Shown: positions 9,623-17,805, counted from the stretch's first letter. The stretch is DNA of 64,000 nt from Pseudomonas putida (GCA_029953615.1 CP124529.1:2632998-2696997); one strand, 5' to 3'. Program-made: numbers and translations. Notes: generated by a model not told the origin, from the letters alone.

Positions 9623-10342
9623 TCAGGTATCGGCCCCGTCGGTGGCGATGCTCAGCAAATAGCCTTCGTTGCGGATGGTGAGAATTTGCGCGGCCCCTGC
9701 CGGCGCGTGGCGCAGGTGCTGGCGCAGGCGGCTGACGCACATGTCCACGGAACGGTCGTCGGGCAGGTGGTCGCGGCCGAACGCACTGCGCGTCAGTTGG
9801 TCACGGGACACCACGCGGCTGTTGGCTTCCAGTAATTCGCGCAATACGCGGTAGTCGGAGCGGGGCAGGGTCAGGGTCTCGCCGTCTGGGCGTGTGAGCA
9901 GGCGCTTCACGTGTTCCAGGCGGAAACCGGCGAACAGCTGGGTTTCCTCTACTGGCGCTTCGGCGGGGGCTTCCAGGCGTTGCGGACGGCGCAGCACGGC
10001 CTTGATCCGGGCGATCAGTTCGCGTGGCTCGAAGGGCTTGGCCAGGTAGTCATCGGCACCGACCTCCAGGCCGATGATGCGGTCCAGCGTGCTGCCCTTG
10101 GCCGACAGCATGATCACCGCCAACCCGGGTGTGGCTTGTAACTGGCGGCACAGGCTCAGGCCGTCTTCGCCCGGCAGCATCAGGTCGAGCACCACCAGCT
10201 CCACCTTGTGCCTGGCCAGTTGTTCGCGCATCTGCTCGCCGTCAGCCGCTGCCAGCACGCTATAGCCAGCGTCTGTCAGGTAATCACAAAGAAGTTCGCG
10301 GATCTCGTCGTCATCATCGACAACAAGCAGGGTTGTGCTCAT
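9623..10342 (-). CDS. OmpR/PhoB-family response regulator
   Basis: 239 aa. The receiver domain starts MSTTLLVVDDDDEIRELL, with the acidic triad near residues 9-11, phospho-acceptor Asp53 in VVLDLMLPGEDG and the Lys of GADDYLAKPFEPREL. The winged-helix domain follows (LTLPRSDYRVLRELL, VSRDQLTRSAFGRD, SVDMCVSRLRQHL, IRNEGYLLS). The ATG at 10342 is chosen because it gives the canonical receiver N-terminus and has AGGTG about eight bases upstream; the open frame extends to 10405 without reason. It is first in a bicistronic unit with the sensor kinase and diverges from the TonB receptor gene 139 bases away. Confidence 0.92.
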   Translation of the reverse strand: MSTTLLVVDDDDEIRELLCDYLTDAGYSVLAAADGEQMREQLARHKVELVVLDLMLPGEDGLSLCRQLQATPGLAVIMLSAKGSTLDRIIGLEVGADDYLAKPFEPRELIARIKAVLRRPQRLEAPAEAPVEETQLFAGFRLEHVKRLLTRPDGETLTLPRSDYRVLRELLEANSRVVSRDQLTRSAFGRDHLPDDRSVDMCVSRLRQHLRHAPAGAAQILTIRNEGYLLSIATDGADT

Positions 10343-10480
10343 GCGGAAAACACCTGTTCGGTGAGGCCGGTGGCGCTCGTTACGTTCGATTACATCCCCG
10401 TACAAGCCGGGTATGGAGCCTGGGGGGCCGATCTCTAGAATCCTAACAAAAAATCATCTGCAAATACGAAGCCTTCCCAA

Positions 10481-12778
10481 ATGAACACCGAGAGCACCCC
10501 GAACGCTTTTCCCTGCATCAGCCGAGGCGGCACTCGCCTGAACCCGCTGGCCCTGTTCATTGCCATGGCCCTCAGCGGTGGCGCGATGGCTGCCGACAGC
10601 AAGCCCCTGGAGCTGGATGCCACGCAAATCGAAGACAGCGCCCTGCTGCCTGCCGACGAAGCCGGCCAGCTGGGTTACACGGTCGAAAGCACCCGCAGCT
10701 CCACCGGCTTGGCCCTGACGCCGCGGCAGACGCCGCAGTCGGTCACCACCATTACCCGCCAGCAGATGGATGACCGCGACATCCACACCATCGAGCAAGC
10801 GCTGGAAACCACCCCGGGTGTGACCGCGAGCAAGTCCGAAGTGGGCGGGCGTACCGACTACCGTGCCCGTGGCTACTCGATCAGCAACTGGAAGGTCGAT
10901 GGCCTGCAGTTCCAGGGCGGCTCCGACTTCAGCGGCGGCGGCAACGCGCTGAACATGGACCTGTACGAGCGCATCGACATCGTGCGCGGCGCCAACGGCC
11001 TGCTGGGTGGTACCGGCGACCCGTCGGCCACCGTCAACCTGATCCGCAAGGCACCGACCAGGACGTTCGGCGGCAGCGCCTACGCCACCTACGGCAGCTG
11101 GGACAAGCGACGCCTGGGCGCAGACCTCAACCTGCCGCTGTCCGAAGACGGTCGCCTGCGTTCGCGCTTCGTGATGACCCAGCAGGACGCCAACTCATTC
11201 CGCGACAACCAGTCCGAACGCTCCCGCGCCGCGCTGGCCAACTTCGAGTTCGACCTGGACGACGCCACTACCCTCGGTGCCGGCTACCAGTACGAATACA
11301 ACAAGATTGTCGGCGGTGGCTGGGGCGCGAACATCCCGATCTGGTACCGCGATGGCAGCAAGACCGACCTGCCGCGCAGCACCAACGTGGTCCCCAGCTG
11401 GAGCTTTGGCGAGTACACCACCCGCACTGCGTTCGGCTCGCTGGAGCACCGCTTCGACAACGACTGGACCCTGGACCTGAAAGCCGCCCAGAGCACCGCC
11501 GAAACCCTCAACCATCGTGGCCTGGCCAAGGTCAACTCGGCGGGTCGTGGCAGCTATGGCGGCTACTGGGACCAGGATGGCAGCGGGGCCGTGCTCAACG
11601 GCCTGCACAGCTCCACCGACACCACCCAGCAATCGGCACAGATCGACCTGTCCGGCCCGTTCCAGCTGTTCGGCCGTACTCACCAGGCGATGGTCGGCTA
11701 CAACGACAGCCGCACCGTGGCCTGGTCGCCCGAATATACCTGCACCATGGTCGGCGACGGCGTGGCCAGTGCGCCTGCGCTGGGGTGCCAGTTCCGCGCC
11801 AACAACGGCTTCCCGCTGACCGACTGGCGCAATGGCGTGGATGACGACTACAACATCATCGCCTCGCGCACCGGCCGCCACAGCAAGACCACCACCCGCC
11901 TGCAAGGCATGTACGCGGCAACCCGCCTGAGCATCAGCGACCCGCTGTCGGTCATCCTCGGCGTGCGCACCAGCAACTACTCGGCTACCACCCGCAGCGT
12001 GGCTGGCGCACGTACCAGCCAGGAAGAGAACGGCATCGTTACCCCGTACGTGGGCGCCGTGTACGACCTCAACGACACCTACTCGCTGTACGCCAGCTAC
12101 ACCGACATCTTCACCCCGCAAACTGCTGAAACCAGCAGCGGCGGCAAGGTCGAGCCGATTCGCGGGCAAAGCTACGAGACAGGTATCAAGGGAGAGTGGT
12201 TCGACGGTCGCCTGAACGCTTCGGCGGCGTACTTCCGCACCAGGCAGGAAAACAAGGCAGTGCTCGACGGCGACCTGACCACCCCAACCGGTGGCGACGC
12301 CTACAAGGCCGGTTCCGGCCAGGAAACCGACGGTATCGACCTGGAAATCGCCGGCGCCCTGACCCCCAGCTGGAACGTGTATGCCGGCTACACCTACCTG
12401 CACTTCCGCCGCGTCGACAGCGACGGCCGCAGCGACCCGTCACACCTGTTCAAGGCCTCGACCACCTACCGCCTTTCCGGCCCGCTCGACCGCCTGACCC
12501 TGGGCGCCGGGGTGACTGCGCAGAGCAACATCCGCGCAATCTCCAGCCCGGCGGGCCAGCCGAGCAATGGCGTGAGCAGCGGGGCCACTGACGTGAACTG
12601 GTCCGGTTATGCCATCTGGAATGCCATGGCCAAGTACCAACTGACCGACGACACCAGCGTCAGCCTCAACGCCAACAACCTGTTCGACAAGCACTACTAC
12701 ACCCGCTACGGGTTCTATGCCGGGGCGATCTACGGTGACCCGCGCAACCTGTCGCTGACGGTTAGCACCGCGTTCTGA
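10481..12778 (+). CDS. TonB-dependent siderophore receptor, FhuE/FpvA-like
   Basis: 765-aa outer-membrane receptor. The signal peptide follows a long N-region and ends near SGGAMA (about residue 37). There is no FecA-type STN domain, so it should not signal to an anti-sigma factor. The plug starts at GYTVESTRSSTGLALTPRQT and contains TPQSVTTITRQQM and the RIDIVRGANGLLGG segment. The barrel follows and ends with NNLFDKHYYTR and SLTVSTAF with terminal Phe. TPRQTPQSVT and ENGIVTPYVGAVYDLN resemble hydroxamate or pyoverdine receptors. The frame is intact, unlike the receptor at 2142-4224. It diverges from a two-component system that may control it. No convincing Shine-Dalgarno precedes the ATG. 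Confidence 0.88.
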   Translation: MNTESTPNAFPCISRGGTRLNPLALFIAMALSGGAMAADSKPLELDATQIEDSALLPADEAGQLGYTVESTRSSTGLALTPRQTPQSVTTITRQQMDDRDIHTIEQALETTPGVTASKSEVGGRTDYRARGYSISNWKVDGLQFQGGSDFSGGGNALNMDLYERIDIVRGANGLLGGTGDPSATVNLIRKAPTRTFGGSAYATYGSWDKRRLGADLNLPLSEDGRLRSRFVMTQQDANSFRDNQSERSRAALANFEFDLDDATTLGAGYQYEYNKIVGGGWGANIPIWYRDGSKTDLPRSTNVVPSWSFGEYTTRTAFGSLEHRFDNDWTLDLKAAQSTAETLNHRGLAKVNSAGRGSYGGYWDQDGSGAVLNGLHSSTDTTQQSAQIDLSGPFQLFGRTHQAMVGYNDSRTVAWSPEYTCTMVGDGVASAPALGCQFRANNGFPLTDWRNGVDDDYNIIASRTGRHSKTTTRLQGMYAATRLSISDPLSVILGVRTSNYSATTRSVAGARTSQEENGIVTPYVGAVYDLNDTYSLYASYTDIFTPQTAETSSGGKVEPIRGQSYETGIKGEWFDGRLNASAAYFRTRQENKAVLDGDLTTPTGGDAYKAGSGQETDGIDLEIAGALTPSWNVYAGYTYLHFRRVDSDGRSDPSHLFKASTTYRLSGPLDRLTLGAGVTAQSNIRAISSPAGQPSNGVSSGATDVNWSGYAIWNAMAKYQLTDDTSVSLNANNLFDKHYYTRYGFYAGAIYGDPRNLSLTVSTAF

Positions 12779-12789
12779 TCAACCGCACC

Positions 12790-13150
12790 TGGGGCTGCTG
12801 CGCAGCCCATCGCCGGCAAGCCGGGCTCCCACAAGTATTTTGGTAGCAACTGCCTTGCTCAATTTCTAACAGGTGGCGCGATCCCTGTGGGAGCGGGCGC
12901 GCCCGCGAACACGGGCGAAGCCCGTGCCATCCACCGCGGCACCTGATTCGCTGGGGCGGCGCCAGGCTCAAACCATGCGCTGTGCTTGTGGTAGATGGCC
13001 CAGCCCTTTGGGCTGCGCTGTCGCGTAGATAACTGAAATGGCAAGCAATCCGCGTCCCGTGTGGGAGCGGCTTTAGCCGCGAAGAATCCAACGCGGTGCA
13101 TGGCACCGGCTGCGCCGGTGTTCGCGGCTAAAGCCGCTCCCACAGGGCCC
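12790..13150. repeat. REP and palindrome cluster filling a 447-base gene-free gap
   Basis: Contains GGGGCTGCTGCGCAGCCC with CGCCGGCAAGCC (about 12791-12825), GTGGGAGCGGGCGCGCCCGCG (about 12888), and an inverted pair GTGGGAGCGGCTTTAGCCGCG (about 13060) / CGCGGCTAAAGCCGCTCCCAC (about 13122) around GCACCGGCTGCGCCGGTG. No gene is supported in 12779-13225. Confidence 0.75.
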
Positions 13151-13225
13151 CTGCTAATTCAATGAGTTATGTGCAGTTCTATGAGAGCCTGGCTTGCCGG
13201 CTATGGGCCGTAAAGCTGCCCTATT

Positions 13226-13432
13226 TCACCTAGGGCCAGTCCCTTGCTCGCGATCAACCGGCTTCTCCAGCCGGTCTTCGAAACTGTCCCAGTCCTCACC
13301 AAACAGTTCCACCGGGTGCATAGTCCGACTCGCGCCATTGCCACAGGCCAATGCCTTGGCAGGGCAATACAGGTCGCAGCCCCAGCAGATGCGCTCCGGG
13401 TGGCTGGGGGTTTTGGGGAATTTCTTGGCCAT
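13226..13432 (-). CDS. DUF3079 domain protein
   Basis: 68-aa protein matching the DUF3079 family: MAKKFPKTPSHPERICWGCD, then YCPAKALACGNGASRTMHPVELFGEDW. Four cysteines (CWGCDLYC and ALACGNG) suggest a bound metal or cluster, but the function is unknown. The ATG follows GAGGGAGGGAAACC. The C-terminal extension after EDWDSFEDRLEKP is slightly longer than I remember for the family. It stands alone between a REP cluster and tRNA-Thr. Confidence 0.85.
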   Translation of the reverse strand: MAKKFPKTPSHPERICWGCDLYCPAKALACGNGASRTMHPVELFGEDWDSFEDRLEKPVDREQGTGPR

Positions 13433-13541
13433 GGTTTCCCTCCCTCAAGGGCTGACTGATCTCAGGCTAAGCTGCGTGCCGGCGCCAGGCTTGATTGAGA
13501 TCAATCTTGGGGGAAGGGATCATGCAGAGCGTGCTGAAAAC

Positions 13542-13574
13542 AAAAAAGGCCCACCTTTCGGTGAGCCTTTTTGA
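13542..13574 (-). terminator. Rho-independent terminator downstream of tRNA-Thr
   Basis: On the minus strand AAGGCTCACC-GAAA-GGTGGGCCTT is followed by a T-run. One C-T mismatch interrupts the 10-bp stem. It lies 10 bases after the tRNA 3' end. Confidence 0.85.
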
Positions 13575-13583
13575 TACTGCGTA

Positions 13584-13659
<76 letters not shown>

Positions 13660-13757
13660 AATGGGGCGTCATTATAACGATCGGTTGGCGCCTGTAAACC
13701 ACTTCCTTGCGAATGTTCGCAAATGACCTAAGTCACCGGCCTGAAAGAAGAATTTTC

Positions 13758-14006
13758 CTACCAGCCGCGATGGATGGTGGTGACGCTTGGCTCGGTTTTG
13801 CCCGGGTTGAAGAACAGCTTGTCGTTGTCGCAACCACGCTTGCGGCAGGGGCTTTCGGTGCGCAGGGGCAGGCCGTTGTCGCCGCCCAGCTGCATGCCGG
13901 GATGGTTCCAGCCCAGGCTGCTGGTAGGGTGGGGAGCGGTGCTGCTGGCGCAGCCGGTCAGGGCCAGGGTGAGGGTCAGCAGGGCGAGGGGCTTGGTCTG
14001 GGTCAC
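13758..14006 (-). CDS. Small putative lipoprotein
   Basis: 82 aa from a GTG start at 14006: (V/M)TQTKPLALLTLTLALTGCASS. The hydrophobic segment followed by LTGC is a good type II signal peptide with lipidation Cys at residue 18. The mature part has a Cys pair (SPCRKRGCDND) and ends SVTTIHRGW; I do not recognise a domain. The open frame extends upstream to 14087, but that extension would destroy the signal peptide. The ribosome site is weak (GGACC). It lies upstream of and in line with the tRNA-Thr gene. Confidence 0.6.
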   Translation of the reverse strand: MTQTKPLALLTLTLALTGCASSTAPHPTSSLGWNHPGMQLGGDNGLPLRTESPCRKRGCDNDKLFFNPGKTEPSVTTIHRGW

Positions 14007-14156
14007 GATGGTCGGGTCCGTTAGTCCATGTCGGTTCTGGCGCAACGCCAGAAGGTCGCGGGGCTGGCGGGCAGCGCGCGACGTCACTTTTTAATGATTT
14101 GGGGCCGGATGATACACCGTTGCGGTGGTGGGGCATTAGCTTTGTGTTGCCTGTGA

Positions 14157-14235
14157 TGGCCTATTCGCGGGCTTGCCCGCTCCCACAGGATCTTCACAAG
14201 CCTTGAAACTGTGTAGTACCTGTGGGAGCGGGCGT
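14157..14235. repeat. REP pair whose right arm is interrupted by the IS3 element
   Basis: The left arm TTCGCGGGCTTGCCCGCTCC starts near 14163. The right arm begins GTGGGAGCGGGCG at 14222-14234, is cut by the IS at 14240, and resumes beyond it as GCGCCCGCGAAGGGGCC (15489-15505). The insertion site is therefore inside the REP loop. Confidence 0.8.
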
Positions 14236-14300
14236 GAACTGGCCTAATGACCCCGGACACCTCTTAAGGGCGATATGATTCGCCCAATCCGGAGGTTTCC

Positions 14301-14609
14301 ATGCAAGAACGAAAGACCTACACCCGCGAGTTCAAGCAACGTGCTGCAAGCATGGTTCTTGATGACAACTGCTCGATTCCCGACGTCTGCGCCTCAATGG
14401 ACGTCGGCCCTACGGCTCTGCGCCGGTGGGTTGATCAGGTGCGCAAAGAGCGTCAAAAAGGCCAGCCAGTAGCCGGTACCAAGGCGATCAGCGACGAACA
14501 GCGAGAACTCCAACAACTGCGGGCCAAGATCAAGCGCCTGGAGGCCGAGGCTGAAATCTTAAAAAAGGCTACAGCTCTCTTGATGTCGGATCCCGATCGT
14601 TTTTCCTGA
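14301..14609 (+). CDS. IS3-family transposase OrfA
   Basis: 102-aa DNA-binding protein (transposase_8/HTH): QERKTYTREFKQRAASMVLD, then the helix-turn-helix CSIPDVCASMDVGPTALRRWVDQ. A leucine-zipper coiled coil follows (ELQQLRAKIKRLEAEAEIL, residues about 69-88). At 14561-14567 the slippery heptamer A-AAA-AAG sits in phase (TTA AAA AAG), the classic -1 frameshift signal that fuses OrfA to OrfB into the active transposase. Start ATG 14301 follows GGAGG at 14291-14295. Confidence 0.92.
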   Translation: MQERKTYTREFKQRAASMVLDDNCSIPDVCASMDVGPTALRRWVDQVRKERQKGQPVAGTKAISDEQRELQQLRAKIKRLEAEAEILKKATALLMSDPDRFS

Positions 14610-15448
14610 TCGAGGAGCTGAGAGAGTCTGGTGCGTATCCGACCAGCCTGCTTTGCCGTGTGCTGAATGTATCCCGTAGCGCATTTTATGACTGGCTTCA
14701 CCGCCGTTCAGCGCCTAATACCAAGCGTGACGCGCTCAGGGAAAAGGTCGTGCAATTGCACGCTGAAAGCCGTGGAAGCGCAGGCGCAAGGATGCTCTCT
14801 GAGCACTTGAAAGCCCAGCAACTGAAGGTAGGTCGGTATCTGGCCGGAAGACTCATGCAGGAAGCAAATCTGGCCAGCAGACAGCGCCGTCGGCATCAGT
14901 ATCGCTCCAGAGGAGTCGAGGCATTCGTGGCTAAGAACCTGCTCGAACGTAACTTCGAGCCTACTGCGATCAACCAAGTCTGGTGCGGTGATGTGACCAG
15001 TTTGATGGTCGGGAAACGTTGGTATCACCTGGCAGTAGTAATTGATTTGTTCGCCCGTCGGATCGTTGGTTGGGCGTTTTCCCTGATCAACGATGCCAAC
15101 CTGGTTAGTAAGGCATTGAGGATGGCGGTAGGGGTTCGGGGCAAGCAGCCAGGCTTGATGTTTCATTCGGATCAAGGCTGCCAATACACCAGCCAGCGCT
15201 TCCAATCCGAGCTGCTTGAGCATGGGATAACGCAGAGCATGAGCCGCAGGGGGCAATGCTGGGACAACGCGCCAACAGAGCGTTTCTTTGGGACGCTTAA
15301 GTCAGAGTGGGTTCCGCCCAAGGGCTACCAGGAAATTGAAGAAGCCAGGCAGGATATGACCAGCTTCTTCATGCGATACAACCGAATCCGGCTCCACAGC
15401 TACAACAACTATCTGTCGCCAATAGCCATGGAGCAGCAGGCGGCTTGA
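14567..15448 (+). CDS. IS3-family transposase OrfB (made as OrfAB by -1 frameshift)
   Basis: Given here from the slip site; the frame is open from 14567, and an internal ATG exists at 14660. It has an HTH_21-like segment (LLCRVLNVSRSAFYDWLHRR) and an rve integrase core with the DDE residues in VWCGDVTSL, MFHSDQGCQYTS and WDNAPTERFFGTLKSE. It ends SPIAMEQQAA. Fusion with OrfA gives a protein of about 380 aa, normal for IS3. It catalyses cut-out paste-in transposition through a circular intermediate, as known for the family. Confidence 0.92.
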   Translation, partial: GYSSLDVGSRSFFLIEELRESGAYPTSLLCRVLNVSRSAFYDWLHRRSAPNTKRDALREKVVQLHAESRGSAGARMLSEHLKAQQLKVGRYLAGRLMQEANLASRQRRRHQYRSRGVEAFVAKNLLERNFEPTAINQVWCGDVTSLMVGKRWYHLAVVIDLFARRIVGWAFSLINDANLVSKALRMAVGVRGKQPGLMFHSDQGCQYTSQRFQSELLEHGITQSMSRRGQCWDNAPTERFFGTLKSEWVPPKGYQEIEEARQDMTSFFMRYNRIRLHSYNNYLSPIAMEQQAA

Positions 15449-15600
15449 TCACCGGTAATCGGTGTCCGGAAAAACTTGACCAGAACAGCGCGCCCGCGAA
15501 GGGGCCTTAGCTGTACGAAGATTCTGAACTTGGGGGCTAATGGCTTCAGGGTTTGGTCGCTTCGGAACTATCCTACGCGCGCCGCCGAAGTATCGCTGTT

Positions 15601-15790
15601 GTCGGGGAAATGGCTCACGGATACCGTTTTCGGGTCGCTCTGGCGACCGGGTGTGAGAACCCGATTACGAATTTAGCGGCCCCGTATGGCGACCGTGCGC
15701 GGGCAGACTTCGGTCTGGCCGAGGCTTCCTATATTCACTCGGTTTCTCACCCCGTGCACGGTTGCCGCCCTTTATTCCGTGAGAAAGAAT
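15601..15790 (+). ncRNA. Structured leader resembling phage C4 antisense RNA, upstream of the DUF6124 gene
   Basis: The 340 bases before the DUF6124 start contain no credible ORF but much base-pairing: GGTCGC-TCTG-GCGACC (15633-15648), a GTATGG-CGA-CCGTGC stem enclosed by CCC/GGG (about 15681-15703), and CAGAC-TTCG-GTCTG (15704-15717). An outer closing helix pairs GTGAGAA (15653-15659) with TTCTCAC (15744-15750). The pattern GAACCCGATTACGAATTTAG followed by a CGTATGGCGACCGTGCG hairpin is what I remember of the C4 antisense RNA family (phage P1/P7 type; IsrK). That assignment is from memory and unverified. Confidence 0.5.
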
Positions 15791-15799
15791 GAAGGCGGT

Positions 15800-15823
15800 A
15801 ACTCCTTGAGGAATATAGGAGTT
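15800..15823 (+). promoter_or_regulatory. Hairpin sequestering the DUF6124 Shine-Dalgarno
   Basis: AACTCCT (15800-15806) and AGGAGTT (15817-15823) are a perfect 7-bp inverted repeat with a 10-base loop. The right arm is the ribosome site itself (AGGAG 15817-15821), eight bases before the TTG start. When folded, initiation should be blocked, so the upstream structured RNA may decide whether this hairpin forms. Confidence 0.7.
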
Positions 15824-15829
15824 TGAAAA

Positions 15830-16120
15830 TTGAAAACGATCGATACAGATCCCCGCAGCCCAAAGCCCATCACCACCGCAGGCGTTGAAACCTTCCTCGC
15901 AGCCGGTAACCCATCCCTCAATCTGCTACGCGTCGAGCCTGGCGTCCCGGTCGATGCTGCCTACGAGCATGTCTCGATCCTGATGGGCTACATCAAGCAT
16001 CTGGTGCGCGAGGGGGATATGGAGGATGACCATAAATTCCTGGGCGCTGCCGATTATCTGTGCGACATGGCCAAAGCGCTGATGAACGATATCGAGATTG
16101 CCAAGAACAAGGCGCATTGA
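15830..16120 (+). CDS. DUF6124 (formerly DUF3077) family protein
   Basis: 96 aa from a TTG start at 15830; no ATG fits, and AGGAG lies at the right distance. It reads MKTIDTDPRSPKPITTAGVE, then VDAAYEHVSILMGYIKHLVREGDMEDDHKFLGAADYLCDMAKALMND, a small mostly helical protein typical of a Pseudomonas family present in several copies per genome with long leaders. The function is unknown. The weak start codon plus the SD-masking hairpin suggest expression is normally low. Confidence 0.8.
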   Translation: MKTIDTDPRSPKPITTAGVETFLAAGNPSLNLLRVEPGVPVDAAYEHVSILMGYIKHLVREGDMEDDHKFLGAADYLCDMAKALMNDIEIAKNKAH

Positions 16121-16126
16121 AAGGTG

Positions 16127-16197
16127 TGGGAGTGGGCACCGCGTTGCATGGCACGGGCTTCGCCCGTGTTCGCGGGCACGCCCGCTCCCACAGGAAT
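16127..16197. repeat. REP element with internal GGGCTTCGCCC palindrome
   Basis: GTGTGGGAGTGGGCACCGCG at 16125-16144, then GCACGGGCTTCGCCCGTG, then TTCGCGGGCACGCCCGCTCCCACAGG ending near 16194. It separates convergent genes. Confidence 0.75.
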
Positions 16198-16471
16198 CGC
16201 GCAAACCTGCAGATTTTTGAGCAAGAAAAGGGACCCACAAAGGCCCCGCAAACAATGCTTGCGCCAACCACAAGAAATGTTTATGCACAAGTGGCATCGG
16301 TACCTTGCGCGAAAGGCATGCCGGACCGCTACGCCGCCGGTCTTTGCGCAAACGCCTGTTTTTACTGGCCTTGACGCACAAGCCGGAATAAGCCAAGCGC
16401 TTGAAATAGCGCTTGGATCCAACAGGTAATCACAAGCTTGTTCACAGAGTTATCCACAGGTTGTACTGCGG
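16198..16471. other. Gene-free gap with DnaA-box-like sites and a palindrome
   Basis: Holds TTATGCACA (16281-16289), an 8-bp inverted repeat CCAAGCGC (16393-16400) / GCGCTTGG (16409-16416), TTGTTCACA (16438-16446) and a perfect DnaA box TTATCCACA (16450-16458). The palindrome lacks a T-run, so it is not an obvious terminator. No ORF with a ribosome site is present. Confidence 0.5.
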
Positions 16472-17677
16472 CTAACGGTCGCGTTCGGCAAGGATTAGCA
16501 GGTTGCGCGGGGTGAGTGGGTAGTCGCAGAACAGGCCAAGGCGCACGTTGTAGCCTTGTTCTTCGAGGAACAGGGCGCGATCGAGTACCAGCCACAGCTC
16601 CAGCGGCCGGCGGAACAGGTTGCGCACGCGCTCCAGGTTGCGGACCTCGGCCAGGCGCTGCCAGCCGGCGGCTTCCAGGGCAGCCCAGTCCGGGTTGCCA
16701 GTCAGCTGCAATTGCTTGAGGTCGGCCAGGTCGCGGCAGTACTGCTCGAAGGGCTTCTCCAGCCAGGCCACAGGCAATGACGGAGTCGGCAGGTAGTCAT
16801 CGGTCTGGCGCTGCTGGCGCTGAAGCAGGTCGAAGCCCAGGCGCCGGGCCATCGAGGTGTCGCGCTGGCGTCGCACGCGGGCGCCGGCGGTAACGGTTTC
16901 GCTCAGGGACAGTCCCAGGTCGTCCAGTGACAGCCGCAGGCTGGAGGCTTGGGCGGCTGTGGATAACGCCTGGTACTGCTGCCCCGCGATGCGGTTGTAG
17001 CAGCAGGGCGCCACGGCGAGTTGCCGGCAACCTTGCTGGCTGGCCAGTTGCATCAGGCGCACATGCAGGTCGCCGCAGGCATGCAGGGCGACCACGCTTT
17101 TGTCGCCAGCCAGGTGACGGGCGCTGTCGTTGGCCATCACATCCTGGTGCACGTGCTGCGCCGGCAAGTGGTGGTGCGCGCTCAGGGCCTGGCCGGCGGT
17201 GACCAGTTCAGCGTCGTATTCCAGGCAGGTCAGCTGTTGGCCGGGTTGCAACAGGCGGCGGCCCAGGTGGCCTTTGCCGGAGCACCAGTCCAGCCAGTGA
17301 CGGGCCTGTTCGCGGAAGGCCAGGTGGCTGGCGAAGGCTTCGATCTGCTGCCACTTGCGGCCGGGGACGGCGACGTCGAGACGGTGCGCGGCAGGGGGCA
17401 GGTCGGTTGCCGGGAGGTTGCCGATGGCTGAAAGCTGTCGGGCTTGCTGGGCCAGTTGTGGGAACGGGGCAGGCAACGGGGTAGCGGTGGTGTCGGCTTC
17501 GGCGTCTGCCAGGGAGCATTGGCGCAGGTGGGCGGCAAGCTCGGGGTGGGCGGTTTCCCAGGCCAGCTGCAGGGTGATGAAGGGGCGGGGTTTCCACAGC
17601 TGCTGGTGCTCGATCAGGAACTGGTCGAGGGCCTGGAAGCGGGTGCTTAGCTGGGGGCTGTGGAGGTGGTTGGGCAT
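16472..17677 (-). CDS. SAM-dependent methyltransferase (Methyltransf_32-like)
   Basis: 401 aa from ATG 17677; the longer frame to 17731 runs into a REP element and is rejected. The Rossmann core has motif I at residues 131-139 (WCSGKGHLG), an acidic strand end CLEYDAELV, VVALHACGDLHVRLM and VAPCCYNRI. The LHACGDL and CCYN pair is typical of the PF13679-like RNA methyltransferase group (GSTCD relatives). The C-terminal third (YNVRLGLFCDYPLTPRNLLI) is less recognisable. The substrate is unknown; RNA is a guess from the family. It is monocistronic, convergent with the DUF6124 gene. Confidence 0.78.
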   Translation of the reverse strand: MPNHLHSPQLSTRFQALDQFLIEHQQLWKPRPFITLQLAWETAHPELAAHLRQCSLADAEADTTATPLPAPFPQLAQQARQLSAIGNLPATDLPPAAHRLDVAVPGRKWQQIEAFASHLAFREQARHWLDWCSGKGHLGRRLLQPGQQLTCLEYDAELVTAGQALSAHHHLPAQHVHQDVMANDSARHLAGDKSVVALHACGDLHVRLMQLASQQGCRQLAVAPCCYNRIAGQQYQALSTAAQASSLRLSLDDLGLSLSETVTAGARVRRQRDTSMARRLGFDLLQRQQRQTDDYLPTPSLPVAWLEKPFEQYCRDLADLKQLQLTGNPDWAALEAAGWQRLAEVRNLERVRNLFRRPLELWLVLDRALFLEEQGYNVRLGLFCDYPLTPRNLLILAERDR

Positions 17678-17700
17678 GGCAAGGATGTGTGGTGGGTTCG

Positions 17701-17800
17701 AGGGCCTCTTCGCGGGCACGCCCGCTCCCACAGGTATAGCGCCACATTCAAGGTTGGCGCTACACCTGTGGGAGCGGGCGTGCCCGCGAAGCAGTCAGTG
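17701..17800. repeat. Inverted REP pair between two minus-strand genes
   Basis: TTCGCGGGCACGCCCGCTCCCACAGG (17709-17734) and CCTGTGGGAGCGGGCGTGCCCGCG (about 17766-17789) surround a short palindrome TAGCGCCA..TGGCGCTA. The pair lies just after the ABC permease stop and can isolate it from the methyltransferase gene. Confidence 0.8.
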
Positions 17801-17805
17801 AGGTT

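Larger units (their letters stand above)
14240..15482 (+). mobile_element. IS3-family insertion sequence (1243 bp) with 4-bp target duplication
   Basis: The left inverted repeat (14240-14261, TGGCCTAATGACCCCGGACACC) and right repeat (complement of 15461-15482) share TGG at the tip and CCGGACACC at the inner end over 22 positions. GAAC flanks both sides (14236-14239 and 15483-15486), a direct target duplication. Inside are orfA and orfB overlapping in the -1 frame, the standard IS3 layout. Both frames are intact, so the element may be active. Confidence 0.92.

Noticed and set aside
13672..14136. 154-aa frame overlapping the lipoprotein gene
   Set aside because: Pro/Arg/His-rich shadow; the lipoprotein frame has a proper lipobox.
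15476..15792. Short ORFs of 66 and 79 aa upstream of the DUF6124 gene
   Set aside because: They lie across the structured leader, have no ribosome sites and unlikely composition.
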